A program made the translations under genes and the position numbers. A stretch of DNA of 64,000 nt, from positions 129,376 through 193,375 of the forward strand of contig CAQUUC010000003.1 in NCBI GenBank assembly GCA_948896235.1. Reading direction: 5' to 3'. A model generated the notes under the pieces. That model saw only the letters and a list, made by a program, of their open reading frames with translations. It was not told where the DNA came from and ran no database searches. Source of the stretch: an uncultured Clostridia bacterium (GTDB taxonomy: Bacteria > Bacillota > Clostridia > TANB77 > CAG-508). Positions 1 through 9,038 of the stretch are shown piece by piece; the first letter of the stretch is position 1; each line of letters opens with the position of its first letter.

Positions 1-125
1 ATAAAATCTTTTCCTTCTAATACAACTGGAATTGCTTGTTCTTGTATTGGCGTTGGATTAACATATCCTGCATCTTTTAATGCTCTTTTGGTTTTTTCAT
101 TTAAGTTTAATTCTTCAAATGTCAT
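1..125 (-). CDS. DEAD-box RNA helicase, N-terminal fragment (runs off the window)
   Basis: The reading frame starts at an ATG at 125 behind an AAAGGAG ribosome site and runs off the left edge after about 41 residues. The visible part, MTFEELNLNEKTKRAL then GYVNPTPIQEQAIP, is the classic Q-motif region of DEAD-box ATP-dependent RNA helicases (F upstream, then the PTPIQ core), which contacts the adenine of ATP. Members unwind RNA in ribosome assembly and cold adaptation. Walker A and DEAD motifs lie outside the window, so the subfamily (CshA, CsdA or RhlE type) cannot be decided. Confidence 0.85.
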   Translation of the reverse strand, partial: MTFEELNLNEKTKRALKDAGYVNPTPIQEQAIPVVLEGKDF

Positions 126-313
126 TTTTCTTCTCCTTTATTTTAATTTATAAGCGCAAAAAAGCCAAGAAACAAATATAAAAAACTTGTTTCTTGACCA
201 AACGACATTTTATATAATCGACATATTATATATTAAAAACAAATTTTATATACTAATTTCCTTTTTTTCTTCACGTCTTGCCATTATATCATAATTTGTT
301 TTTATTTGCAAAT

Positions 314-1102
314 TTATACTGATTCTGCTCCTTTTAGATAGTCAATATATTCTTCTAAACAATATCCTTTTTCCTTCATTACTTTTGCGTGTTCTTCTCC
401 TACATATCTCCAATGCCAAGATTCATATGTAATCTTTGTAATGTCTTGCTTGTCCTTTGGATAGCGCAGAATAAATCCATAATCTTGTGCATTTTTCTGT
501 AGCCACGTAAATGCTTTTGTATTTTCAAATTCATTTGTAACTGTATTAAAATCTGCAGCAAGAGCAAGATTGTGTTCACTCATTTCTGGTCTTTGTACTA
601 ATGTTTGAGCAAGTCTTTCTGCTTCTTCTTGTCCTTTTCCTTGGTTTTTATATGACGTAACTTTTCTATTAAATAATTCTTCTTGTTTTTCATAACTTCT
701 ATAAGCTGATTGAACCCAAATTCCTGTAATTTTATCTTTATGCATTGCATTTATCATATTTCTTAAATACTTTATCGCTCTTTTATCAAACATAATTCCA
801 TCAGCATATTCTTCTAGTTCTGGCACATATGTCCTATCTACTGAATTATCATTATTTACTAATTTTAAATTCCATTCATTTAATACACTGTTTTCTGGAA
901 TAGTAGATACTTGAGTTGCTTGATTTTCATCTACAACATTTGATATTTGATTTTTAGAATCTTCTTGGTTGTCCACTTTTTTTGTAAATAATGTAATTAA
1001 AAGAGCTATAAGTCCCCATAATATTCCAATTACTAGCGACAAAGCTATAATTATAATAAGTATTCCTTTTATAAATTTCATTTTATCTTTTATAACTAAC
1101 AT
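314..1102 (-). CDS. VanY-like D-alanyl-D-alanine carboxypeptidase (peptidase M15)
   Basis: A 262-residue protein with one N-terminal membrane segment (about residues 12-36), then an extracellular domain. The zinc-site motifs of VanY/DdpX-type peptidases are visible: SAYRS, SEHNLALAADF (usually SEHxxGxAxD, zinc His and Asp) and ESWHWRYVG (third ligand His and catalytic Glu). The family trims the terminal D-Ala from peptidoglycan stem peptides. The glycine normally found in SxHxxGxAxD is alanine here, which is unusual but leaves the metal ligands intact. The start could also be the internal ATG at MKFIKG. It is preceded by trmB on the same strand with a gap of about 100 bases. Confidence 0.85.
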   Translation of the reverse strand: MLVIKDKMKFIKGILIIIIALSLVIGILWGLIALLITLFTKKVDNQEDSKNQISNVVDENQATQVSTIPENSVLNEWNLKLVNNDNSVDRTYVPELEEYADGIMFDKRAIKYLRNMINAMHKDKITGIWVQSAYRSYEKQEELFNRKVTSYKNQGKGQEEAERLAQTLVQRPEMSEHNLALAADFNTVTNEFENTKAFTWLQKNAQDYGFILRYPKDKQDITKITYESWHWRYVGEEHAKVMKEKGYCLEEYIDYLKGAESV

Positions 1103-1206
1103 AAGACATCTCTTCTTTCGTCTTTATTCATTTATATTTTATTGTTTTTTATAGTCAAAGTCAATGTGTTTTTAATAATTACCAAATATTTAATTAATTC
1201 TTAATA

Positions 1207-1863
1207 TTACAGTTTTCTTGCAATTAAAGCTTTTATTTTTATTCCTTGCTCACTAAACATCTTTTCATGTTCTGTTTCAATATTATCTTCTATATTTTCA
1301 CTATGTAAATCGTATGTTTTCCATATTATTTCAAATCCTGTACTTTCAAAGTAATTTAGACTATGACTAAATAGATTATCATCATCTGTCTTAAATCTAA
1401 TTTCTCCTCCATCTATTAAGAAAGTTTTATATAACTCTAATTGCTTTGGATGTGTTAATCTTTTTTTATGATGTTTTCCTCTTGGCCATGGATTACAAAA
1501 GTTAATATATATACGTTCTACTTTATCTTTTTCATCCATCATATTTAAAATTTGTTCAATATTACATCTTGTTAAAATTACATTATCTATTTCTCTATTC
1601 TCCCTAGAATATACCTCTTCTACATTTCTTTTTGCAAGGCCTAACATTGTATCAATTAAATCTACTCCTATAAAATTAGTATTTGGATTTTTAAACGCAA
1701 GGTTTGCTATAAACTGCCCTTTTCCACATCCAAGTTCTAAATGCATAGGTCTTTCCACTTTAAAAGCACTTTTCCACTTTCCTTTATTTTCCTCTGGATT
1801 ATCTATATAAAATTTTGCTTCTTCTAATTCAATTTCTGTCCAACTTCTTTTTCTAATTCGCAT
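1207..1863 (-). CDS. trmB: tRNA (guanine-N7)-methyltransferase
   Basis: TrmB methylates N7 of G46 in the tRNA variable loop using SAM. The sequence shows the SAM-binding loop HLELGCGKGQFI, the acidic FIGVDL strand and the family signature NFCNPWPRGKHHKKRL followed by the FKTDD segment. The size (about 218 residues) is normal. I chose the ATG at 1863 (MRIRKRSW), which has GGGG about 10 bases upstream. The longer frame from 1902 has no visible ribosome site. It contains no in-frame CGG and reads without a break. Confidence 0.93.
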   Translation of the reverse strand: MRIRKRSWTEIELEEAKFYIDNPEENKGKWKSAFKVERPMHLELGCGKGQFIANLAFKNPNTNFIGVDLIDTMLGLAKRNVEEVYSRENREIDNVILTRCNIEQILNMMDEKDKVERIYINFCNPWPRGKHHKKRLTHPKQLELYKTFLIDGGEIRFKTDDDNLFSHSLNYFESTGFEIIWKTYDLHSENIEDNIETEHEKMFSEQGIKIKALIARKL

Positions 1864-1973
1864 ATTTTTATTCCCCTTGTTACTCTCTTTTTTCAACATC
1901 ATTTTATCATACTTTTATATTTATTTCTATTGTTAATTATAAAATATTACTATATGCTATTTTTAATTCCACA

Positions 1974-2123
1974 ATGGAAGGAGGTGTGGAAAGGAATACA
2001 AATGACCTTATTGCCCTTTTAGTAATTCTAGTAATAGTATTAACACGACAAAAACTAGTACAAAAGTATATAGCAAAAACCAGAGTTTTAAGTGAACTCT
2101 GGTTTTTTATAGTGTTTTATTGA
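1974..2123 (+). CDS. Doubtful small hydrophobic ORF (type I toxin-like)
   Basis: Reading from ATG 1974 gives 49 residues with a hydrophobic stretch LIALLVILVIVL. A GTG at 1986 could also serve. An AAGGAGG sequence lies between the two possible starts and fits neither well. A terminator-like hairpin (2085-2115) lies inside the 3' end of the frame, which argues against the full length. A 17-base direct repeat (1998-2014 and 2126-2142) makes a second frame from TTG 2120 that shares the peptide NTNDLIA. The shape resembles type I toxin loci, but nothing here is diagnostic. It may be non-coding RNA. Confidence 0.25.
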   Translation: MEGGVERNTNDLIALLVILVIVLTRQKLVQKYIAKTRVLSELWFFIVFY

Positions 2124-2142
2124 ACACAAATGACCTTATTGC
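1998..2142. repeat. 17-base direct repeat pair, 128 bases apart
   Basis: The sequence acaaatgaccttattgc occurs at 1998-2014 and again at 2126-2142. Each copy is followed a little later by aacacgac. It occupies the 385-base gap between trmB and spo0A. Both copies are in a frame that would encode NTNDLIA. Confidence 0.7.
2085..2115 (+). terminator. Intrinsic terminator
   Basis: The stem aaccagagtt/aactctggtt is followed by a run of T residues. It would end a plus-strand transcript that starts near 1930-1980. Confidence 0.7.
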
Positions 2143-2248
2143 TGTAAACACGACTCTCACAGCTGTTATATATATGTTACTATATATTACTTTAAGTGTC
2201 AAATAGTTTATAGAATGTTTTTCTAGTGCTGGTAGCATTAATATATCC

Positions 2249-3070
2249 TTATGCACTCTTTAATTCAAGTCTTAATTTATCAGCAATCATTGCGATAAAT
2301 TCACTATTGGTTGGTTTTCCTTTAACCGCAGATACTGTGTATCCAAAGATATTTTCTACTGCTTCAGCTTGTCCTCTTCCCCAAGCAACTTCTATTGCAT
2401 GACGAATTGCTCTTTCTACTCTTGATGGAGTAGTTCCATATTTTTCTGCTATTTCTGGGTATAATTGTTTTGTTATTTGATTTATTACATCTATATCATT
2501 TACTACTAACATTATTGCTTCTCTTAAATATTGATATCCTTTTATATGTGCTGGAACTCCTACTTCGTGAATTACATTTGTTACTAATGCTTCTAAATTT
2601 TCTTGGTTCTTTTTACCTTCCTCTGGTATTTCTATGTATGGTGCTTTAATTTCTCTTGACATCATTGTTGCATTTTTAAATTGTGATGGTTGATAATTTT
2701 TTAAATCTTTTATTCTTTTTAGTAATAACTTAATGTCGAATGGTTTTACTACATAGTATTCTGCCCCTAAATCTAAAGCTCTTTGCGTTATTTTGTCTTG
2801 TCCTACTGCTGATAGCATAATGCATAGTGGTGGTTTCTTAGAAAGTGATGTTGCTATTTTTTCTAACACTCCTATTCCATCTAAATGTGGCATAATTACA
2901 TCTAGTAGTGCAATATCAGGTTGTTTGTTAGATAGAATTTCAAATGCTTCATTACCATCTCTTGCTATACCTATAACTTCCATGTCTTCTTCTTGTTCAA
3001 CATATCCTGCCAAATTGTTAGCAAATTCACCATTATCATCTGCTATTAGTACTGTAATCTTGTCTTTCAC
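2249..3070 (-). CDS. spo0A: Sporulation transcription factor Spo0A
   Basis: Spo0A is the phosphorelay response regulator that commits cells to endospore formation. The N-terminal receiver domain shows IADD near the start, the phospho-acceptor Asp in LLDVIMP (about residue 57) and the switch Lys in YYVVKPFD. The C-terminal DNA-binding domain (about 155-273) carries the Spo0A signature with [14 protein letters not shown] and [17 protein letters not shown]. The start is GTG at 3070 behind AGGAGG with 8-base spacing. The promoter is at 3123-3151. The one sense-strand CGG (GCG|GTT) is out of phase and harmless. Confidence 0.97.
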   Translation of the reverse strand: MKDKITVLIADDNGEFANNLAGYVEQEEDMEVIGIARDGNEAFEILSNKQPDIALLDVIMPHLDGIGVLEKIATSLSKKPPLCIMLSAVGQDKITQRALDLGAEYYVVKPFDIKLLLKRIKDLKNYQPSQFKNATMMSREIKAPYIEIPEEGKKNQENLEALVTNVIHEVGVPAHIKGYQYLREAIMLVVNDIDVINQITKQLYPEIAEKYGTTPSRVERAIRHAIEVAWGRGQAEAVENIFGYTVSAVKGKPTNSEFIAMIADKLRLELKSA

Positions 3071-3122
3071 TTTAATTTCCTCCTAAGTTTTTAAAATTAT
3101 TTGTAAAAATTTTACATTTGCG

Positions 3123-3151
3123 ATTATATTATGTTTTAAAATTAAATGCAA
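3123..3151 (-). promoter_or_regulatory. Sigma-A-type promoter for spo0A
   Basis: On the minus strand TTGCAT (3146-3151), a 17-base spacer and TATAAT (3123-3128) lie 53 bases upstream of the GTG start. Confidence 0.7.
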
Positions 3152-3192
3152 TACTTTTCTGGAAATTTTTTCAAATTTTTTCTCGTAACTGC

Positions 3193-3840
3193 TCATACTG
3201 TAGTGTTTGTTTTTATTGTTTTTCCTCTTAAAATATCAATTTTTGTCAATTTTATGGAAGAACTATCTATATCCTTTAAAATCCTTTCTACTATTTCCTT
3301 TGAAATTTCTATTAAAAATTCTACATTGTCTGAATATTCTTCCTTTATTATATTTATATTATTTTTTCTTGCATAATATCTAAAATTTTCCACACTATCA
3401 TATGACAATATAACTTTTGCTTCTACGCCTATCTTCATTGTTAAAAAATTTGCTTCTTCTAAAGCGCTTTCAGTCGCTCTCGTATATGCTCTTACAAGTC
3501 CTCCTGTGCCTAACAGTATTCCTCCAAAATATCTTGTTACAATTACTAATACATTGCACAAATTATTTCCTTTTAAAATTGCAAGCATTGGAAATCCAGC
3601 TGTTCCTGATGGTTCTCCATCATCACTACATTTTTCTATTAATCTTTGTTCTTCATCAAAAACAATATAAGCATAACAATTATGTCTTGCATCATAATAC
3701 TTTTTTTTCATTTGTTTTATTATATCTTCCGCTTCTTCCTCAGTTTCTATATAAAAAACATTTGCTATAAATTTAGATTTTTTTTCTACAATTTGGCCTG
3801 TAGTCTTTTCTTTTATTGTTTTAAATTCTTTTACTTGCAT
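3193..3840 (-). CDS. IMPACT/YigZ family protein (UPF0029)
   Basis: A 215-residue protein. The N-terminal half carries the UPF0029/IMPACT signature: KKSKFIA, YYDARHNCYAYI, CSDDGEPSGTAG and VTRYFGGILLGTGGLVRAYT. The C-terminal half is the usual DUF1949-like ferredoxin-fold region. The molecular role in bacteria is not settled; the family is linked to translation or RNA binding. I chose ATG 3840 because GGAGGA sits just upstream. The frame extends to 3912, but that part overlaps the upstream flavoprotein gene. One base separates it from that gene's stop, so the two are probably co-transcribed. Confidence 0.88.
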   Translation of the reverse strand: MQVKEFKTIKEKTTGQIVEKKSKFIANVFYIETEEEAEDIIKQMKKKYYDARHNCYAYIVFDEEQRLIEKCSDDGEPSGTAGFPMLAILKGNNLCNVLVIVTRYFGGILLGTGGLVRAYTRATESALEEANFLTMKIGVEAKVILSYDSVENFRYYARKNNINIIKEEYSDNVEFLIEISKEIVERILKDIDSSSIKLTKIDILRGKTIKTNTTV

Positions 3841-3841
3841 A

Positions 3842-5101
3842 CTATTCCTCCATTCCTGCTGTATACCCAGTTGAATATGCAATTTGTAAATTAAATCCTC
3901 CAGTATATGCATCTACATCTATTATTTCTCCTGCAAAGAAAAGTCCCTTTACAATTTTAGATTCCATTGTTGAAGAATTAATTTCTTTTATATTAATTCC
4001 ACCCGCTGTTATAATTGCTTCATTTATATCCCTAAAATCTTTTATTGTTAAAGTGAAATTTTTAAGTAAATGAACAAACTCTAGCCTTTCTTTTTTACTA
4101 ATTTCATTTACCTTTTTATCCGGATTTATTTTTGATAATTCTATAATAGGTTCTATCATTTTCTTAGGTAGTAAACTTGCTAGACTATTTTTAAATTGTT
4201 TGTTTTTAAATTCTTCAAAATCTTTTAGTACTCTTACATCTAACTTTTCTTCGCTTAATGCTGGTTTTAAGTCTATTGATAAAGTAATTTTATCTTCTTT
4301 TAATAAATTTTCTATATTTTTTACTCTTAGAAGGTGGCTAGAACTACTTAATATAATTGGTCCTGATACTCCCTCATGAGTGAATAACATTTCTCCAAAA
4401 TCTTCATATATTATTTTTTTGTTTCCATTGTTAATAAGTTTAATTTGAACATTTTTTAAACTTAAGCCTTGTAGACTAACACATAATTCTTTTTCTTTAG
4501 CTACAAGCGGTACAAGTGATGGTTTAATTTTTGTTACTGTATGTCCTAATTTCATTGCCATTTTATATCCATCTCCAGTGGAACCAGTTGATGAATAGCT
4601 TTTCCCTCCTGTTGCAAGTATTACTTTGTCTGCTAACAACTCTTTTTCTTGTCCATTTTCTTTATATTTAACACCTATAACTTTATTTTCAGCAGTTAAT
4701 ATTTCTGTCACTTCTGCATTAGTTTTTATTCTAACTTTTAAATCTTCTAATTCTTTAAATAAAGCATCTAACACATCTTTAGATCTATCACTTACAGGAA
4801 ATACTCTATTTCCTCTTTCATTTTTTACTTTCACTCCATGTTTTTCTAGAATATCTATAATGTCTTGATTGGTAAAATTATTAAAAGCACTATAAAGAAA
4901 CCTCCCATTACCTGGAATGCTTTTTATAAATTCACTCATATCCAAACTACTTGTAATATTACATCTTCCTTTTCCTGTAATAAGTAGCTTTTTACCACAC
5001 CTATTCATTTTCTCTAAAATAGTAACACTATTTCCATTTTTAGCAGAACTAATGCTTGCTAACATTCCAGCTGGTCCTCCACCAATTATAACAACATTCA
5101 T
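3842..5101 (-). CDS. HI0933/YhiN-family FAD-dependent oxidoreductase
   Basis: A 419-residue flavoprotein. The N-terminal Rossmann dinucleotide fold is clear (VVIIGGGPAGMLAS), followed by the family motif CGKKLLITGKGRCNIT. The middle has VILATGGKSYSSTGSTGDGY, and the C-terminal GLFFAGEIIDVDAYTGGFNLQ closes the FAD site. The family is conserved and predicted to be an aminoacetone- or BaiN-like oxidoreductase, but substrates are mostly unknown. The length is typical and the frame intact. Confidence 0.88.
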   Translation of the reverse strand: MNVVIIGGGPAGMLASISSAKNGNSVTILEKMNRCGKKLLITGKGRCNITSSLDMSEFIKSIPGNGRFLYSAFNNFTNQDIIDILEKHGVKVKNERGNRVFPVSDRSKDVLDALFKELEDLKVRIKTNAEVTEILTAENKVIGVKYKENGQEKELLADKVILATGGKSYSSTGSTGDGYKMAMKLGHTVTKIKPSLVPLVAKEKELCVSLQGLSLKNVQIKLINNGNKKIIYEDFGEMLFTHEGVSGPIILSSSSHLLRVKNIENLLKEDKITLSIDLKPALSEEKLDVRVLKDFEEFKNKQFKNSLASLLPKKMIEPIIELSKINPDKKVNEISKKERLEFVHLLKNFTLTIKDFRDINEAIITAGGINIKEINSSTMESKIVKGLFFAGEIIDVDAYTGGFNLQIAYSTGYTAGMEE

Positions 5102-5137
5102 TTTAATCTCCTATATTTGGTTTATATATAATTTTTT

Positions 5138-5881
5138 TCATTTATCTATACTTCTTACTAATTCTTTTACTATTTCAATTACATATTTTTGGGCTTCTAT
5201 TGCGATATTTTTATCATATTTTTCATTTGTAATTTCATTATCTGAAATTACTCGTATTCCAACCGTAGGTATATTTAATTTATTACATATACTATAGGTA
5301 CTTATTGTTTCCATATCCTCACATAAAATCATATATTTTTCATTAAACCATTTTATCCTATCTATTTCGTTATCCCAAACGTCTCCGCTTCCAATAGTTC
5401 CACATATAACTTTTCCTACATTATAAGAATTACTACGTTTTATTGCTATATTACGTAGTTCTTCATCTGCATTTAATTCCAGCAATTCATCTTTTCCATC
5501 TTTAAAAGTTAATAACTCCCAATCCAATGGTATGCTTCCTTGTTTTTCTTTTCTAGGTTTTGTTATATATGAATTTATATTTATACATTTATCTCCTATA
5601 ACTATATCTCCTATATGTAAGTTCTTTGTACAAGCTCCTGCGGTTCCTTGATTTATGACTAAAATAGGATTAAAATTAGTAATACCAATAAATGTAGCTA
5701 TACTTGCTTCTATTAAACCTACTTTAGTTTTAGAAATTATAATTGGGTATCCTTCAAAATTCCCTTTTAAAAATTCATATCCATAAATTGTAACTTCTTC
5801 TATATCTGTTATAACTTCTTTAAAATAGTTTATTTCTACTTCCATTGCACCTTGCAAAAGAATTGGTCTTTTTTTATCCAT
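5138..5881 (-). CDS. 5'-methylthioadenosine/S-adenosylhomocysteine nucleosidase family protein
   Basis: A 247-residue protein of the PNP/MTAN fold. Supporting motifs: GAMEVEINYF at the N-terminus (catalytic Glu position of MTANs), VINQGTAGA, HIGDIVIGD and CEDMETISTYSIC with the ribose-binding MxxE-type element, then a final VRVISD-like segment. MtnN-type enzymes hydrolyse MTA and SAH after methyl transfer and polyamine synthesis. It lies 16 bases downstream of a PLP enzyme of sulfur amino-acid type, which fits a methionine/SAH recycling pair. The frame is longer than typical MtnN (about 230), so the exact substrate is an inference. Confidence 0.8.
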   Translation of the reverse strand: MDKKRPILLQGAMEVEINYFKEVITDIEEVTIYGYEFLKGNFEGYPIIISKTKVGLIEASIATFIGITNFNPILVINQGTAGACTKNLHIGDIVIGDKCININSYITKPRKEKQGSIPLDWELLTFKDGKDELLELNADEELRNIAIKRSNSYNVGKVICGTIGSGDVWDNEIDRIKWFNEKYMILCEDMETISTYSICNKLNIPTVGIRVISDNEITNEKYDKNIAIEAQKYVIEIVKELVRSIDK

Positions 5882-5897
5882 AAAGTAATTCCTTTCA

Positions 5898-7145
5898 TTA
5901 TTTATCCATATTACTAATTGCTTTTAATACTCCTAATTTTCCATATTCATATGTAAGCCCACCTTGCATAAATGCTACATACGGTGGTCTGATTGGTGCA
6001 TCACAAGATAATTCTATTGAAGATCCTTGTGTAAATGCTCCTGCTGCCATTATTACTTGGTCAGTATATCCAGGCATGTCCCATGCTTCTGGTATAGAAT
6101 TTGAATCTACTGGTGAACCCATTTGAATTCCTTGACAATACTTAATTAATGCTTGTTTTTCACCAAAGCTAATAGTTTGAACAATATCTGCTCTTGCTTC
6201 ATTGTATTTTGGTGATGGCTTATATCCTAGTTTTTCTAAAATTCTACTTGCAAATACTGCTGTTTTTAAACTACTTGCTACAACACTTGGTGCAAAGAAT
6301 AGTCCTTGTAATATTTGTTTATTTATTCCTAAAGTTGGTCCTACTTCTTTACCAAGTCCTGGTGAAGTTAGTCTCTCTGCTGCAAGTTCTACTAAATCTT
6401 TTCTTCCTGCAATATATGCTCCATTTGGCGCAATTCCTCCACCTAAATTTTTTATTAATGAACCAACTATAACATCTGCTCCAACTTCTAACGGTTCCTT
6501 TGTTCCAACAAATTCACAGTAGCAGTTATCTATCATTATAATAGCTTCTTTATTTACTTTTCTTATCTCTTTTATTATATCTTCTACTTGTCCTATTCCA
6601 ATACTATTTCTTAGTGAATATCCTCTTGAACGTTGTATCTCAATTAATTTTACATTTCCAAGTTTTACTCTATCTACAATAGCTTTTGTATCAAATTCAT
6701 TATCTATCAAATCTATTTGTTCATATTTTATTCCAAATGCTTTTAATGAACTTTGGTTTTCCTCTATTCCAATTACAGAATCTAATGTATCATATGGCTT
6801 ACCTGCAATGCTAATAAGAGTGTCTCCTGGTCTTAAAAATGCAAATAAAGCAACTGTAAGCGCATGTGTTCCAGAGATAAATTGTCCACGTACTAAAGAG
6901 TCTTCAGCTCCTAACACTTTTGCAAAAACTTTTTCAATTGTATCTCTTCCAACATCTCCATAACCATATCCTGTAGTAGTTCCAAAGTGCATATCAGAAA
7001 TATTAAATTCTCTAAATGCATTTAGTACTTTTAAACTATTATATTCACATACTTTATCAATCTTTTTAAATTCTTCTTTCACTTCATTTTCAGTTTCTTG
7101 TGCAAGTTTTAATAATTTATCACTTATTCCATATTCTTTGTACAT
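5898..7145 (-). CDS. Methionine gamma-lyase-like PLP enzyme (aluminium-resistance protein family)
   Basis: A 415-residue fold-type I PLP enzyme of the family labelled aluminium resistance protein or methionine gamma-lyase family (YnbB-like). Visible features are FGTTTGYGYGDVGRDT, QFISGTHALTVALF, MIDNCYCEF (PLP-ring Asp) and VGSLIKNLGGGIAPNGAYIAG with the Schiff-base Lys. The function is inferred from family membership and the enzyme may cleave sulfur amino acids. It is probably an operon with the nucleosidase downstream (17-base gap). Confidence 0.85.
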   Translation of the reverse strand: MYKEYGISDKLLKLAQETENEVKEEFKKIDKVCEYNSLKVLNAFREFNISDMHFGTTTGYGYGDVGRDTIEKVFAKVLGAEDSLVRGQFISGTHALTVALFAFLRPGDTLISIAGKPYDTLDSVIGIEENQSSLKAFGIKYEQIDLIDNEFDTKAIVDRVKLGNVKLIEIQRSRGYSLRNSIGIGQVEDIIKEIRKVNKEAIIMIDNCYCEFVGTKEPLEVGADVIVGSLIKNLGGGIAPNGAYIAGRKDLVELAAERLTSPGLGKEVGPTLGINKQILQGLFFAPSVVASSLKTAVFASRILEKLGYKPSPKYNEARADIVQTISFGEKQALIKYCQGIQMGSPVDSNSIPEAWDMPGYTDQVIMAAGAFTQGSSIELSCDAPIRPPYVAFMQGGLTYEYGKLGVLKAISNMDK

Positions 7146-7167
7146 TAATTAACATTCCTTTCTTAAA

Positions 7168-8914
7168 TTACTTATTAGTATAATAAAATTCGCCATAGCC
7201 ATAATATACTTTATAAAATTCGCCTAGAAATTCTGGAGCTGAATTTGTCTCTATATTCTCATAAATAGGTTCTTTAACTACATTTCCTTTAGAATCTATT
7301 ACTCCCCATTTATTATGAATTTTTATTCCTGCAAAACCATATTCATTAAATTCTGTAACTTTATCATAGCTATATTCTACTACTATGTTTCCATTTCTAT
7401 CTACAAATCCCCATTTGTTATCTTTTTTACTAGCTATTAAAGCATTATCTTTAAACACTTCTTTAGTTTCTAATATTTTTCCATTAAAATCTAAATATTT
7501 ATCTCCTTCTTTAGAATAAACTTTTAAATATTCGTCCTCTTTATATATATATCCATCTTTTACACTATATACTAATTCTAAATTAGTTGAATAAAAATCA
7601 GTCATTTTTTCTTTCAATATTTTTGCTTCTATTACGTTTGTATTATCAATTTTTTGTAGTACCTCATATTTTAACTCTATCTTTACTTCTTCTTTAGAAT
7701 TAATAACACCTAATTTTCCACTTTTGTTTGATGCTATAAAATAGTCTTCAAAGAGATATTCAATATAGCTATATTTATTTTCTACTACTTCTTCATTTTG
7801 CCCGTTAATAATTCCATAAAAGCCATCTTCATTTATAGTGATTTGATAATTTTCATTTTGTGTTTTTAAAATAGCTGTATATTTTAAATCTTTAACTATT
7901 TCACCTAGCATATTATAAACTATGATTTCTTCATCATTTTTATATGCTTGTATATAAATACCTTTTATTTCTATTACACTATATTCTATTGGTATTATTA
8001 TTTTCCCATTATAGTCACTAACACCATACTTATCACTTTTTTCTAATTCAAAAATAGAATTATTACGATCATATTCTATACCTTGATATGCATAATTTAT
8101 TAAAACTTTATTATTTTTAACAACTCCATATTTACCATTTTTAGAAGCAATTAAATATATGTCTTTTTCATTTTTAATATCTAATATTCTTTCTACCTCA
8201 TTGTGTTCAACATTTAAGACCTTCTTATAGTTATAATTTATATATCCATATCTATATCCTTCCCCGAGTTTTATTGCTTACAATATATCCAGATAAGCCA
8301 TACTTATTTTTATCTGTATAAAACCCATCTGCAACAATGTTATCGTACTCTGGTTTAATTAGTTTCGCTCCTTTTGCATTTATTACCCCATATTTCCCAT
8401 TAAGTTTTACTAAAAGTTCTGTTTCTTTGTTTTCTAATCCTTTTATTTCTTCGTAGATAGGCTTTGTTATTTCTTTTCCTTCAAAACTTATTATCCCATA
8501 TTTTCCATCTTTTTTATATTTAAGTACTGTCTTTTCATATGGAATATTACTTGCTATTCCGTTTATCGAAATGGCATCTACTTCCTCGTATTCAGTAAAA
8601 ATTTTTTCATTTAAGTTATTTAATACTATAAGCTTGTCCTCTTCTTTACATACAAATACTGCCTTTTCTGGATTTGGTATGGTTACATTATCATATATTG
8701 GCTCTACTATAATTTTACCTGTAGTATCTATAACACCATATTTTGAATCTTTATTTAATACAAAATAATTATATGTAGATACCTCTGTAATAGTGTAGTC
8801 CTTTTTCTTTGATTCCAATATTTTATATACTCCTATACTAATTATAGCTAACACTATAATTAGTATTAGAATTTTAAATTTATTGTTTTTTATGAAATCT
8901 AGAACACTTCTCAT
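7168..8914 (-). CDS. WG-repeat membrane-anchored protein, with one CGG +1 recoding site
   Basis: Read through one +1 shift at 8264-8266, this is a single 581-residue protein. It has an N-terminal membrane segment (about residues 13-32) and then a long extracytoplasmic part built of WG-type repeats (KYGVID..GKIIVEPIYD units recurring about every 35-45 residues). Read conventionally it breaks into 8252-8914 and 7168-7911 with an unassigned stretch of about 340 bases between them. With the shift that stretch is filled by further repeats (YGYINY, KYGVVKNN, KYGVSDYNGK). The start ATG 8914 follows AAAGGAG. WG repeats are thought to form beta-propeller-like binding surfaces; the ligand is unknown. 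Confidence 0.85.
8264..8266 (-). other. CGG +1 recoding site in the WG-repeat gene
   Basis: In-frame CGG after ACT. Skipping C gives GGG (Gly217). Without the shift, the frame stops three codons later (TAG). Confidence 0.9.
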
Positions 8915-9004
8915 TTTATCTTTTCTCCTTTTAGTCCATCATTAATTTATCTAATGTACATATTATAACATAATTATTTAAATATAGATAGAATTTTTAA
9001 CATT

Positions 9005-9034
9005 ATAGGATGGACAAAATTTGCCCACCCTATA
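9005..9034 (-). terminator. Terminator hairpin after the CorC-like gene
   Basis: Imperfect inverted repeat around ataggatgg/ccaccctat, just past the stop of the minus-strand gene. Confidence 0.5.
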
Positions 9035-9038
9035 ATAT

